Shown: positions 9,076 to 18,651 of the stretch, one piece after another
Layout: every line of letters begins with the position of its first letter
How positions within the stretch are numbered: the stretch's first letter is position 1
Source of the DNA: Mycobacterium paraense
GTDB lineage: Bacteria; Actinomycetota; Actinomycetes; Mycobacteriales; Mycobacteriaceae
Direction: 5' to 3'
Length of the DNA: 64,000 nucleotides
Assembly (NCBI RefSeq): GCF_002101815.1
Contig: NZ_LQPM01000013.1
Span: 310,001-374,000, forward strand
The notes under the pieces: model-generated
Database searches by the model: none
What the model was told of the DNA's origin: nothing
Seen by the model: the letters and a program-made list of their open reading frames with translations, nothing else
Program-made: the position numbers and the translations under genes

Positions 9076-9726
9076 CTATTCCGGCCAGCTGCTGCTGAGG
9101 ACGGAGTCGACCATGTTCGCCGGCGTGAAGGTGGGGTCGAAGTGCGCGAGCACGTCGGCGTTCATGGTGCCGAAGGTGGAGGCCGGGCGGTGCTTCATGC
9201 CGTCGTAAAAGGCCGTCAGAATGCGGTTTTTGAAGTCGGGACGCGGGTGGGCGGCGATCACCGCGTCAATATCCGCTGGAGCCAGGGCCTCCCGGCCGAC
9301 GCCGACCACGTCCGTCTTGACCCCGTCCGCCAACAGGGCGATCTCCGGGTCCAGGCGGCCGGGAACCTCGGGGGTCGAGTGCAGCGCGATGCCGAGCCAG
9401 ACCTTGTCGGCCCCGGACTGCCCGAGGCCGTGTTCGAGCAGGAACTCGCGCGCCGCGTCGGCGCCGTCGGTCTCGAAGCGCTGGGTCGACGCCCCGTAAC
9501 GGGCGGTGAGGCCGAGGTCGTGGAACATCGCGCCGACGTACAGCAGCTCGAGGTCCGGCTGCAGGCCACGGCGGCGACCGTGCAGCGCCCCGAACAGGAA
9601 CACCCGCCGCGAGTGGTGGAAGAGCACATCGTCTTCTGCGCTGCGAATGTAGTCGGTGGCGTCCCGGACGAGCTCGGTGTCGGGTATGGCGATGCCGGCG
9701 ATGGTGTCCATTGCTTGAGTGGACAT
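9076..9726 (-). CDS. HD-domain hydrolase, cyanamide hydratase-like (paralogue)
   Basis: This 216-residue HD protein is the same length as the one at 7689-8339 and reads alike throughout (AGIAIPDTELVRDATDYIRS, HHSRRVFLFGAL, AMFHDLGLT, GIALHSTPEVP, PASTFGTMNADVLAHFDPTF). Metal-binding His and HD residues are all kept, so both copies look active. The start at ATG 9726 (MSTQAMDTI) follows a GGGAGGAG site. It is first in the HD-nitroreductase-HD operon. Two kept paralogues in one operon suggest either a heteromeric enzyme or two related substrates; the sequence does not say which. Confidence 0.82.
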   Translation of the reverse strand: MSTQAMDTIAGIAIPDTELVRDATDYIRSAEDDVLFHHSRRVFLFGALHGRRRGLQPDLELLYVGAMFHDLGLTARYGASTQRFETDGADAAREFLLEHGLGQSGADKVWLGIALHSTPEVPGRLDPEIALLADGVKTDVVGVGREALAPADIDAVIAAHPRPDFKNRILTAFYDGMKHRPASTFGTMNADVLAHFDPTFTPANMVDSVLSSSWPE

Positions 9727-9843
9727 GCCCGCTCCTCCCTCATTGGCTTGGGCCCAGTTTGCGCCGCCGCAAGGGGCATCCACCACAGGGTTGCGGCCGC
9801 TTTTCCCACAGAATCCGACACGCATCGAGGGCTGCCGCGCAGG

Positions 9844-10749
9844 TCAGGCGCCTCCGAGAATGGCGGTCAGGTAGCTGATCGCCCCCTGCCCGCCGGGACC
9901 GGTGTCCATGTCGCCCGCCAGCACCCCGGCGGCGCTGAGGAGGTCGGTCAGGCTGCGGGAGCTCGTGGTCCAGCCGCGACTTTGCAGGTGCTTTTCGGCG
10001 TCGTTGCGGTCATGCGAATAGGTCAGGCCGGCGAAGTCCGCCTCGACGCCGTGCTGCCGCCAGGTCGCCGCGAGATTCTGCATCAACGATCCGACCGACA
10101 CCGAATCGCGCGGCAGGTGGTCGGCGGCCAGTTGACTGCCCGGCGCACTGAGACCGGTGATGTGGTCGAGCATCCGATCCTGCGCCTCGCCGGGAAGATA
10201 TCCGATCATCAGCCCCTCGAGCAGCCACGCGGCGGGCATCGCGACATCAAAACCCGCCTTCTGCAGAGCCGTTGGCCAGTCGTGGCGCAAGTCGATTCCC
10301 ACCGGGCGCAGTTCGGCGGCAGGCGCCGCCCCGAGCTCGGACAGCGTCGAGTTCTTGAACGCGAGCACGGCGGGCTGATCGATCTCGTAGACGACGGCGC
10401 CGGCTGGCCACGCCAAGCGGTAGGCGCGCGAGTCCAATCCCGAACCGACGATCACGGCCTGACGGATGCCGGCCGCCGTCGCCTGCGGGAAGAAGCCGTC
10501 GAAGAACCGAGCGCGCACGGCGAAAAAGTCTGCCACCCAACCGCTTCCGATATCGGAGAACTCGAGGTCTCCGCTGGCCAGCCCCGCGAACAGATCGACG
10601 CCGGTGGCGCGCACCAGCGGTTCGGCGAGCGGGTCACTGATGATCGGATTCACCCGGCGGCTTGCCGCAGCCCTGGCCGAGGCGACCATCGTGGCGGTCA
10701 CGCCCACACTCGTGGCCAGATCCCACGTGTCGTTGTCACTTCGTTGCAT
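9844..10749 (-). CDS. class I SAM-dependent methyltransferase (mycobacterial LCM-like family)
   Basis: A 301-residue member of the large mycobacterial family of putative S-adenosylmethionine-dependent methyltransferases related to leucine carboxyl methyltransferases. Seen: the conserved opening DTWDLATSVGVTATMVAS, the basic ARFFDGFF stretch, the SAM loop AVIVGSGLDSRAYRL with the acidic strand VVYEIDQPAV, and the AWLLEGLMIGYLP stretch. Its start overlaps the end of the FAD monooxygenase gene by 14 bases, so they are co-translated. Mycobacterial genomes carry many paralogues, often next to oxidative genes, with few known substrates. Confidence 0.9.
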   Translation of the reverse strand: MQRSDNDTWDLATSVGVTATMVASARAAASRRVNPIISDPLAEPLVRATGVDLFAGLASGDLEFSDIGSGWVADFFAVRARFFDGFFPQATAAGIRQAVIVGSGLDSRAYRLAWPAGAVVYEIDQPAVLAFKNSTLSELGAAPAAELRPVGIDLRHDWPTALQKAGFDVAMPAAWLLEGLMIGYLPGEAQDRMLDHITGLSAPGSQLAADHLPRDSVSVGSLMQNLAATWRQHGVEADFAGLTYSHDRNDAEKHLQSRGWTTSSRSLTDLLSAAGVLAGDMDTGPGGQGAISYLTAILGGA

Positions 10750-12121
10750 GGTGGCCTTTGCTCGTGGGGTACAGGCGCTTTCGCGGTTTGGCGATCATGT
10801 GCAGCATCGTCGACGGGTGGTACAACTCGGCGCGGGGGCTGACCATGTTCATCATCCGCAGGAATTTCTGCACGATCACCGGCTCGGTCTCCGCGGCGGA
10901 CAGCATGCGGTCGATGAATGCGTTGGTGAACCGCACCGGCATGGTTCGATGTCCGGCTATCTGCGGCAGGGCCAGGTCCGAGCTCACGGCGGCCCGCCAT
11001 GCCACGCCGATCTCCTTGGCGGCGAGGCCGAAGAACCGCCCCGGTAGGTCTTGCCCGTCTACTTCAAGACAGCCACGCAGAATCAGCGCCTCGATGGCTG
11101 CAACCGACATTCCCTGGCCGTAAAGAGGATTGAACTTGCACATGGCGTCGCCCATCACGATCAGACCGTCGGGCGTGCGCGCCAGCCTGTCGTAGCGTCG
11201 CCACCGGTTGGAAGGAAACTTGTACTGCGCGACGTCGGTGAGTGGCTCCGCGGACCGCGCGGCTGCCAGGGCTTGTGGGGGCGCGATGTCGGTCAGGCTG
11301 TTGAGCAGAGCGGCGCGATCGGTGGGCGTCGGCCGCCCGGCCAGCGTTTGGACCGCAAGCACGTAGGTGTCGTTTTCACCCCCGAACATCGCGAATGCCA
11401 TGGGGCGGCCGGGCTCGGCCGCGTTGATGATGAAGTTCTCCCGCAATGTTCCCGGCGCTACATAGACCCGCATGCTGGCGTACGTGACGTGCACCATCAA
11501 TTTGTCTTCGCGCGGACGGCGATAGCCGAGTTGCTCGAGAAACAGTGGTGCCCGCGAGCCACGCCCAGTGGCGTCCACCACGAGATCCGCCGCGAGGGTC
11601 TGCTCGGCCCCGGAGTCGCGCGGAGCCAACACCACGCCGGTCACGCGCTGACCCTGTGGCGTCGACGTCAGCCGCACCGCGTCGTGGGCATCCAGGAACG
11701 TCACGTTGGGAATGGAACGGACGCGGCGACGCAGATGCCACTCGAGAAATGGCCGGTGCGCATGGTGAATAACGATGGACTCGGGCTCGGGGACCCTGCC
11801 GGAACGAAGCAGCGGGTGCCCGGCGAAGGTCAAGCAGAGCCGCGATAGGTCGCCGTCGTTCCAGACGCGTGCGCCGCCGGCGACCAGCTCGTCCAGGAAG
11901 CCGGGAAACAGCCCGTCCATGATCCCGGCCGCCCTGGTCGGCAGGGTGTGAGGTTGAGCGCCCTGCGGCACTCCGCGACGCATGACTGGCCCCTCCGGGA
12001 GGGCGTCGCGCTCGACCACGGTGACGTTTTCGTAGAAGTCGGAAAGTATCCGCGCGGCCAGCAATCCACTGATGCTGGCCCCGAGAACCACTGCGGTGTC
12101 CCGGTATTCAGACGAGTTCAT
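10736..12121 (-). CDS. FAD-dependent monooxygenase/oxidoreductase
   Basis: A 461-residue flavoprotein of the group A (PHBH/squalene-epoxidase-like) type. The Rossmann loop GASISGLLAAR is near residue 16 and VTVVERDALPEGP ends the second strand; DLVVDATGRGSRAP matches the central motif, and LIVMGDAMCKFNPLYGQGMS is the GD motif that contacts FAD ribose. The ATG at 12121 gives the usual short N-terminus. The operon partner is the SAM methyltransferase (14-base overlap), a hydroxylation-then-methylation pairing that would suit tailoring of a lipid or aromatic (inference). It is divergent from a GlxA regulator, the best candidate controller; the 298-base gap holds no gene. Confidence 0.86.
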   Translation of the reverse strand: MNSSEYRDTAVVLGASISGLLAARILSDFYENVTVVERDALPEGPVMRRGVPQGAQPHTLPTRAAGIMDGLFPGFLDELVAGGARVWNDGDLSRLCLTFAGHPLLRSGRVPEPESIVIHHAHRPFLEWHLRRRVRSIPNVTFLDAHDAVRLTSTPQGQRVTGVVLAPRDSGAEQTLAADLVVDATGRGSRAPLFLEQLGYRRPREDKLMVHVTYASMRVYVAPGTLRENFIINAAEPGRPMAFAMFGGENDTYVLAVQTLAGRPTPTDRAALLNSLTDIAPPQALAAARSAEPLTDVAQYKFPSNRWRRYDRLARTPDGLIVMGDAMCKFNPLYGQGMSVAAIEALILRGCLEVDGQDLPGRFFGLAAKEIGVAWRAAVSSDLALPQIAGHRTMPVRFTNAFIDRMLSAAETEPVIVQKFLRMMNMVSPRAELYHPSTMLHMIAKPRKRLYPTSKGHHATK

Positions 12122-12419
12122 ACCCACGCTTTCGGTTTGGTTTCGCCACCGATCCGATGTCGGTGCTGCGCTGAGGTGGCGGCATGCGAAGTCGAGGCCG
12201 GCCAACCGGCCTCGATACCTGTTTCGCCGCACCCCGTCGAGCGGCCCTTGAAAAGTGTGCGGTGGCGGCCGCTCGCGCACCGATGCGATTTCGGACGGCT
12301 ATCACTTGATTCGCGACATCACAGGGCCGGGCCGCCGGCGTTTACCGAGGCCGGGTGCGGTCGTTGGTCGGCGCCGTGGCGGCTGCGACATTTTCCCCAC
12401 GGATTGGGACAATGGGCCG

Positions 12420-13388
12420 GTGACGCAGGCCGGGTCGCGAGTAATGGTGATCGTCGTCTTCGACGACGTGACCATGCTGGACGTCGCGGGAGCGGGTGAG
12501 GTCTTCGCCGAAGCCAACCGGTTCGGCGCCGACTATCGGCTCAAGATCGCGTCGGTGGACGGGCGCGACGTGACCACCTCGATCGGCACCCGGCTGGGCG
12601 TCACCGACGCCATCTCGTCGATCGAGGCCGCCGACACCGTCATGGTCGCCGGCAGCGACAACCTGCCCAGGCGGGCGATCGATCCCGAGCTCGTCGACGC
12701 GGTCAAATCGGTCGCCGGCCGCACCCGGCGGCTCGCGTCGATCTGCACCGGGTCGTTCATCCTGGCTCAGGCCGGGCTGCTCGACGGCCGGCGCGCCACC
12801 ACGCACTGGCACGACGCCCGGTTGTTCGCCCGGGCCTTCCCCGGCATCACCGTCGAGCCGGACGCGATTTTCGTCCGCGACGGCGACGTGTTCACCTCGG
12901 CCGGGGTGTCGTCCGGCATCGACCTGGCGCTGGCGTTGGTCGAGATGGATCACGGCACGGAGTTGGTCCGCGAGGTGGCCCGGTGGCTGGTCGTCTACCT
13001 CAAGCGCGCGGGCGGCCAATCGCAGTTCTCGGTGCTGGTGGAGGCCGACCCGCCGCCGCAGTCGCCGCTGCGCAAGGTCACCGACGCCATCTCGGCCGAC
13101 CCCGCGGCCAACCACGACGTGAAAACCCTTGCCGCGCGGGCGTCGTTGAGCACCCGGCAGCTGACCCGGCTCTTCCAATCCGAACTCGGCACGACACCGG
13201 CGCGCTACGTCGAGATGGTGCGCATCGACGCCGCCCGGGCGGCGCTCGACGCCGGCCGCAGCGTCACCGAGACCGCGCGCCTGGCGGGGTTCGGCAGCAC
13301 CGAAAGCCTCCGCCGGGTCTTCGTCGATCAACTCGGCGTCTCACCGAAGGCCTACCGGGAGAGATTCCGCACGGCGTCGCGCGGCTGA
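12420..13388 (+). CDS. GlxA family transcriptional regulator (DJ-1/PfpI + AraC HTH), second copy
   Basis: A 322-residue paralogue of the regulator at 1573-2544: the same DJ-1/PfpI domain (VFDDVTMLDVAGAGEVFAEA), the same Cys context ([14 protein letters not shown]), and the same AraC HTH ([39 protein letters not shown]). Most of the DNA-binding part is identical, so both may bind the same site. GTG 12420 is chosen; an in-frame ATG at 12444 is an alternative. It is divergent from the FAD/methyltransferase operon and 24 bases upstream of the LLM oxidoreductase, with which it may be co-transcribed. Confidence 0.87.
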   Translation: MTQAGSRVMVIVVFDDVTMLDVAGAGEVFAEANRFGADYRLKIASVDGRDVTTSIGTRLGVTDAISSIEAADTVMVAGSDNLPRRAIDPELVDAVKSVAGRTRRLASICTGSFILAQAGLLDGRRATTHWHDARLFARAFPGITVEPDAIFVRDGDVFTSAGVSSGIDLALALVEMDHGTELVREVARWLVVYLKRAGGQSQFSVLVEADPPPQSPLRKVTDAISADPAANHDVKTLAARASLSTRQLTRLFQSELGTTPARYVEMVRIDAARAALDAGRSVTETARLAGFGSTESLRRVFVDQLGVSPKAYRERFRTASRG

Positions 13389-13412
13389 AGCCGTCCGGCA
13401 TACTGTTCCGCC

Positions 13413-14426
13413 ATGCACATCGACGTGATGACGGTCCCGCAACCGCTGGACAAGATCGGCGACCTGGCCCGTCGAACCCAGGCCGCCGGTTTTTCCGGGA
13501 TGCTGTTGACCGAGACCGGACGCACGCCCTACCTCAACGCCGCCGTCGCCTCCCAGGCCGCGCCCGGCCTGGAGCTGTCCACCGGCGTCGCGGTGGCCTT
13601 CCCCCGCAGCCCCTTCGTCACGGCCGCCACCGCCTGGGAACTGCAGGAGTCGACCGGCGGAAAATTCCGGCTCGGCCTCGGCACCCAGGTGCGCACGCAC
13701 GTGGTGCGGCGCTACGGAATGGCCTTCGAGCGGCCCGGTCCGCGGCTGCGCGACTACGTGCGCGCCGTCAAGGCGTGCTTTTCCGCGTTCCGAACGGGCA
13801 AGCTCGACCACCACGGCGAGTTCTACGACCTGGACTTCATCACCCCGCAGTGGAGCGCCGGACCGATCGACGCGCCCGACCCGAAAGTCGATGTGGCCGC
13901 GGTGAATCCGTGGATGCTGCGGATGGCCGGCGAAGTCGCCGACGGGGTCCACGTCCACCCGCTCGGCGAGCCGGGCTATCTGACCCGTCACGTCGTGCCC
14001 AACGTCGCGGCGGGAGCGGCCAGGGCCGGACGCTCCCCGGCCGACATCGCCATGATCGTGCCGGTGATGACGATCGTCGGCGACACCGACGAGGAGCGCG
14101 ACAGCGAACGCGAGTCGGTGCGGGCCAGTATGTCGTTCTACGGCAGCACACCCAACTACGCGTTCATTTGGGACGAGGCGGGATTCGAGGGCACGACGGC
14201 CCGCATCCGCGAGAAGCAGAAGGCCGGGGACTTCGCCGGCATGGCGGCCCAGATCACCGACGAGCACATCGCCGCGTTCGCCACCGAGTCGACGTGGGAC
14301 GGGCTGGGCGACGCGCTGGCCGAAAAGTACGCGGCCGTCGCGACGCGGCTGGTGCTCTACAACGCGCTGGGCAACCACGAACGCTTCGAGCGCTACGGCG
14401 AGGTGGCGCGGCGGCTGAGGGCCTGA
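13413..14426 (+). CDS. F420-dependent LLM-class oxidoreductase (TIGR03617-like)
   Basis: A 337-residue luciferase-like monooxygenase-fold protein beginning MHIDVMTVPQPLDKIGDLAR, with the TIM-barrel pattern of the family (GFSGMLLTETGR; STGVAVAFPRSPFVTAATAW; GGKFRLGLGTQVRTHVVRRY). Actinobacterial members use reduced F420. The start ATG lies 24 bases after the GlxA stop. It converges on the UPF0182 gene (26-base gap). The substrate is unknown. Confidence 0.87.
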   Translation: MHIDVMTVPQPLDKIGDLARRTQAAGFSGMLLTETGRTPYLNAAVASQAAPGLELSTGVAVAFPRSPFVTAATAWELQESTGGKFRLGLGTQVRTHVVRRYGMAFERPGPRLRDYVRAVKACFSAFRTGKLDHHGEFYDLDFITPQWSAGPIDAPDPKVDVAAVNPWMLRMAGEVADGVHVHPLGEPGYLTRHVVPNVAAGAARAGRSPADIAMIVPVMTIVGDTDEERDSERESVRASMSFYGSTPNYAFIWDEAGFEGTTARIREKQKAGDFAGMAAQITDEHIAAFATESTWDGLGDALAEKYAAVATRLVLYNALGNHERFERYGEVARRLRA

Positions 14427-14452
14427 AAGGCCTGAAACGCCTGGCGCCCAAG

Positions 14453-17449
14453 CTACTTGGCGGCGTTGTACTTGTTGATCGCGTCGTCGAGGCGCTGCAG
14501 CGCCGCGCCGTAGGCGGCGAAGTCGCCCTTCTTCTGCGCGTCTTTCGCCGCGCCGATCGCGGCCTGGATGTCCTGCAGGGCCGCGGCCTTGGCCGCCGAC
14601 AGCGTCACCGAGCCGTCCGGCGACGGCGGCACCGCGCTGGGCGGCGGCGGTCCCGGCGCCGCGGCGGGAGCCGGTGGGGCGCCGGGGCTGGGTGGGCTGG
14701 CCGCTGGGATCGGGGCCGCGCCGGGTTCGGTGGGTTGGATTCCGGTCGCGGTCGCGCCGGCGCCCGGCCCGAACAGCCCGTTGAGGGCGTCGCTGACGGT
14801 GGGGCCGTAGCCGATCTTGTCGTTGTACATCATCGCCACCCGGATCAGCCGCGGGTATGACGAGGCGGCGTCGCTGGCCCCCGGCGAGGCGTAGACGGGC
14901 TCGACATAGAGCAGGCCGCCCTGGCCCACCGGCAGGGTCAGCAGGTTGCCCCAGCGGATCCGGTTCTGGTTGTCGCGCCCGATCACGCCGAGGTCCTGGG
15001 ACACCGCCGGGTCGGTGGTGATCGCGTTGTTGGCCAGCTTCGGGCCGTTGACCTGGCCCGGGATGGTCAGCACGGTGATCCTGCCGTACGTCGCCGGGTC
15101 CGAGCTGGCGCTGATGTAGGCGGCCAGGTAGTCGCGCTTGAACCGGTTCATCGCGCTGATCAACTGGTAGGACGCCGAATTGTCGTTCTTCGCAATGTTT
15201 TTCGCGACGATGTAATAGGGCGGCTGGTAGCTGCTGGCGGTGGGGTTGGGATCCAGCGGGACGTCCCAGAAATCCGACGTGGAGAAGAACGTCACCGGGT
15301 CGTTGACGTGGTATTTGGCCAGCAGCATCCGCTGCACCTTGAACAGGTCCTCGGGGTAGCGCAGGTGCTCGGCGAGCTCCGGGGTGATGTCGCTCTTCGG
15401 CTTCACGGTGCCGGGGAACACCTGCATCCACGCCTTGAGCACCGGGTCCTGCTCGTCCTGCTGGTACAGCGTGACGGTGCCGTCGTAGGCATCGACGGTG
15501 GCCTTCACCGAGTTTCGGATGTAGGACACCTTCTTGTCGGGCGCCAGCCGGTTGAACGCCACCTCGGTGGAGTCGGCGGTGGCCGATTCCAGGGACGTCA
15601 ACTCCGAGTAAGGGTAGTTGTCCAGCGTGGTGTAGCCGTCGATGATCCACACCAGCCGCTTGTTGACGATCGCCGGGTAGACGGCGCTGTCGGTCGTCAG
15701 CCACGGCGCCACCGCCTCGACCCGCCGCGCGGGATCGCGGTTGAACAGGATCTTGCTGTTGGAGCCGATCACGTTGGAGAACAAGAAGTTTCGCTCGGCG
15801 AACTTGGCCGCGAACACGCTGCGGGACAGCCAGTCGCCGACCGGCACTCCCCCGAGCCCGGTGTAGGTGTAGTTCTTGGTTTCGGTGCTGGTCTCGTAGT
15901 CGTACTCGCGGTCGTTGCCGTTGCGGCCCACGATGGCGTAGTCGGCGGACGTGTTGGAGATGACCGGTCCGAAGTAGATGCGCGGCTGGTCCAGCGGCGC
16001 CGGGCCGTCGGACACGATGCTGCCGTTGGCGCCGACGACGTTGGCCAGGAATTCGGGATAGCCGCCATTTTGGTTGGGGTCGTTGGCGATTCCGCGCACC
16101 GTGTTGGCCGGCGACGCGATGAACCCGTTGCCGTGCGTGTAGACGGTGTGCCGGTTGATCCAGTCCCGCTGGTTGTCGATCAGCCGGTCGGGGTTGAGCT
16201 CGCGGGCGGCGACGACATAGTCGCGCAGCGCCCCGTTGCGGTCGAGGTACCGGTCGATCGACAGCTGATCCGGGAAGTAGTAGAAGTTCTTGCCCTGCTG
16301 GAACTGGGTGAACGCCGGGCTGACGATCGTGGGGTCCAGCAGCCGGATGTTCGAGGTGGTCGCGCGGTCGGCCGCGACCTGCTGCGCCGTGGCCTGCCCG
16401 TCGCCGGTGTAGTTGCGGTAGCTGACCTGGTCGGACGTCAGGCCGTAGGCCTGCCGGGTCGCGGCGATGCTGCGGCTGATGTATTCGCTTTCCTTTTGCG
16501 CCGCATTGGGTCTGACGCTGATCTGCTCGACGATCAGCGGCCACCCGGCACCCACGATCAACGACGACAGCAGCAACAGCACCAGGCCGATGGCCGGGAT
16601 CCGCAAGTCGCGCAGGGTGATTGCGGAGAAGACCGCGGCCGCGCAGATCACCGCGATCGCCATCAGGATCAGCTTCGCCGGCAGCACGGCGTTGATGTCG
16701 GTGTAACCCGCACCGGTGAACGGCTTGCCGCCGCGGGTGTGCGACAGCAGCTCGTAACGATCCAGCCAATAGGCGACGGCTTTGAGCAGCACCAGCAGCC
16801 CGATCAGGGTCACCAGCTGGATGCGCGCCGAGCGGCTCAGCGCCCCCGTTCGCCCGGACAGCCGGATGCCGCCAAAGATGTAGTGCGACAGCACGTTCGC
16901 CAGAAAGGCCAAAAACACCGCCACGAACATGTAGCTGAGCAGGAGCCGGTAGAACGGCAGGTCGAACGCGTAGAAGCCGAGGTCCTTGCCGAACTGCGGA
17001 TCCCTGATACCGAAGCTTCCGCCGTGCAGGAAAAGCTGGACCCGCACCCAATAGCTCTGCGCGACGATGCCGGCCAGCAGGCCTACGGCCACCGGGATGC
17101 CGATGCCCACCACCCGCAGCCGCGACACCACGACCGCCCGGTAGCGCGCCACGGGGTCGTTGTTGTTGCTCGGCACGAACACCGGCCGGGTGCGATAGGC
17201 CAGGGCGAGCCCGGCGAACACGATGCCGCCGACCAGCAGGCCGGCGACCAGAAAGACGACGATGCGGGTGACCAGCACGGTGGTGAACACCGAGCGGTAG
17301 CCCAGTTCACCGAACCACAGCCAGTCGACGTAGGCGTCGATCAGCCTCGGGCCGGCGAGCAGCAAAACGATCACACCCAGTGCGATCAGGATCAGAATCC
17401 GGCTGCGCCGAGTCAGCTTCGGCATCCGTGCGGTGGGCCGCATCCCCAC
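14453..17449 (-). CDS. UPF0182 family membrane protein (Rv3193c homologue)
   Basis: A 998-residue protein with about seven hydrophobic segments in the first 330 residues (for example [17 protein letters not shown] near 16 and [20 protein letters not shown] near 64), a very large exported domain, and a Pro/Ala-rich stretch near 900-945 before a short helical tail. The opening [19 protein letters not shown] matches the start I recall for M. tuberculosis Rv3193c. The function of UPF0182 is unknown; conservation across actinobacteria points to an envelope role. The next gene upstream on the same strand is the PDZ/Lon-like protease (92-base gap). Confidence 0.93.
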   Translation of the reverse strand: MGMRPTARMPKLTRRSRILILIALGVIVLLLAGPRLIDAYVDWLWFGELGYRSVFTTVLVTRIVVFLVAGLLVGGIVFAGLALAYRTRPVFVPSNNNDPVARYRAVVVSRLRVVGIGIPVAVGLLAGIVAQSYWVRVQLFLHGGSFGIRDPQFGKDLGFYAFDLPFYRLLLSYMFVAVFLAFLANVLSHYIFGGIRLSGRTGALSRSARIQLVTLIGLLVLLKAVAYWLDRYELLSHTRGGKPFTGAGYTDINAVLPAKLILMAIAVICAAAVFSAITLRDLRIPAIGLVLLLLSSLIVGAGWPLIVEQISVRPNAAQKESEYISRSIAATRQAYGLTSDQVSYRNYTGDGQATAQQVAADRATTSNIRLLDPTIVSPAFTQFQQGKNFYYFPDQLSIDRYLDRNGALRDYVVAARELNPDRLIDNQRDWINRHTVYTHGNGFIASPANTVRGIANDPNQNGGYPEFLANVVGANGSIVSDGPAPLDQPRIYFGPVISNTSADYAIVGRNGNDREYDYETSTETKNYTYTGLGGVPVGDWLSRSVFAAKFAERNFLFSNVIGSNSKILFNRDPARRVEAVAPWLTTDSAVYPAIVNKRLVWIIDGYTTLDNYPYSELTSLESATADSTEVAFNRLAPDKKVSYIRNSVKATVDAYDGTVTLYQQDEQDPVLKAWMQVFPGTVKPKSDITPELAEHLRYPEDLFKVQRMLLAKYHVNDPVTFFSTSDFWDVPLDPNPTASSYQPPYYIVAKNIAKNDNSASYQLISAMNRFKRDYLAAYISASSDPATYGRITVLTIPGQVNGPKLANNAITTDPAVSQDLGVIGRDNQNRIRWGNLLTLPVGQGGLLYVEPVYASPGASDAASSYPRLIRVAMMYNDKIGYGPTVSDALNGLFGPGAGATATGIQPTEPGAAPIPAASPPSPGAPPAPAAAPGPPPPSAVPPSPDGSVTLSAAKAAALQDIQAAIGAAKDAQKKGDFAAYGAALQRLDDAINKYNAAK

Positions 17450-17541
17450 TGGCTACGCTCCCTGATCGATTGGCTGGGCTGGTGAAATTCTGGGATTTCT
17501 AGATCACAACTGTACGCATCGCGCGCGGCCGCCCGGCCGGG

Positions 17542-18573
17542 CTAGCAACTGGGCGGCTGGCCCCCCGACGCGATCGTGTGCAGCGCGTCCACCGCCTGGC
17601 CGAGGGTCTCCACCTTCACCAAGCGCAGGCCGGACGGATTGTCCGACGATGCCTCGTAGCAGTTCTTGGCGGGCACCAGAAACACGGTGGCCCCGGCCGC
17701 GTGCGCCGCGGCCATCTTGTGCGTGATGCCGCCGATCTGGCCGACCTTGCCGTCGACGGAGATGGTGCCGGTCCCCGCGATGAACTTCGAGCCGGCCAAG
17801 TCACCGGTGGTGAGCTTGTCGACGACCGCGAGGCTGAACATCAGCCCGGCCGACGGCCCGCCCACGTTGGCCAGGTTGAAATCGACGGTGAACGGCGCCC
17901 ACGGCGCGTCGAGCACCGCCACGCCCATGAAGCCGTAGTCGCGATCCTTGTTCGTTCCCAGCGTAATTTGCGTGGTGCCGATCGGGCCGGCCGCGTCGTT
18001 CTTGCGGCGATAGTCGATCGTCAGGACCTGACCGGGCTTGGTGTTCTTCAGGTACCCGGTGAACTGCTCGACGGTGGTCACCGGCGTGCCGTTGACCGCG
18101 TCGATGGCGTCGCCGGCCTTCAGCTTGCCCGCCGACGGCCCGGGGTCGGTGACCGTCGCGACGGTGACCGCGGCCGGGTACTTCAGATACCCCAGGGCGG
18201 CGTATTCGGCGCTGTCCTCCGACTGCTTGAAGTCGGCGTTGTTGGCCTTGTCGACCTCGTCGCGCGACTTCCCCGGCGGGTAGACGAGATCGCGCGGCAC
18301 CAGCTGTTCCTGACCCGACAGCCACAGCGTCAGCGCCTCGCCCAGGCTCAGCTCGTCCCGCTGCGACACCGTCGTCATGTTCAGGTGTCCGGTGGTCGGG
18401 TGCGTCACGGTGCCCTCGATCGCGACCACCTGCTTGCCGTCGACCTCGCCGAGCGTGTCGAACGTCGGACCCGGCCCCAGCGACACAAACGGCACCGTCA
18501 CCACCGCGAGCAGCACGCCGAAAACGACGATCGGCAGCAGTGCGACGAGCAAGGTCAGGATCCGCCTGTTCAC
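17542..18573 (-). CDS. PDZ domain-containing Lon-like (S16) serine protease
   Basis: A 343-residue protein with one N-terminal membrane segment (residues 5-30), a PDZ domain (about 130-190, PGPSAGKLKAGDAIDAVNGT) and a Lon-type proteolytic domain. The catalytic dyad is visible: Ser241 in GGPSAGLMFSLAV and Lys286 in GGITHKMAAAH. There is no ATPase domain, so it probably acts outside the membrane without ATP. It corresponds to Rv3194c and is divergent from the zincin gene (78-base gap). Substrates are unknown. Confidence 0.92.
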   Translation of the reverse strand: MNRRILTLLVALLPIVVFGVLLAVVTVPFVSLGPGPTFDTLGEVDGKQVVAIEGTVTHPTTGHLNMTTVSQRDELSLGEALTLWLSGQEQLVPRDLVYPPGKSRDEVDKANNADFKQSEDSAEYAALGYLKYPAAVTVATVTDPGPSAGKLKAGDAIDAVNGTPVTTVEQFTGYLKNTKPGQVLTIDYRRKNDAAGPIGTTQITLGTNKDRDYGFMGVAVLDAPWAPFTVDFNLANVGGPSAGLMFSLAVVDKLTTGDLAGSKFIAGTGTISVDGKVGQIGGITHKMAAAHAAGATVFLVPAKNCYEASSDNPSGLRLVKVETLGQAVDALHTIASGGQPPSC

Positions 18574-18651
18574 GCCGCTTACCCTAACCGGCTCCCGGCT
18601 GGCCCCGTTCAGCTACGAGCGTGACCCGAGACCGCACGCCCCGTTGTTGCG

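Noticed and set aside
13341..17051. Very long minus-strand open frame (1236 codons)
   Set aside because: It is another frame of the UPF0182 gene in high-GC DNA; its translation is low-complexity Arg/Ala/Gly-rich and lacks domains.
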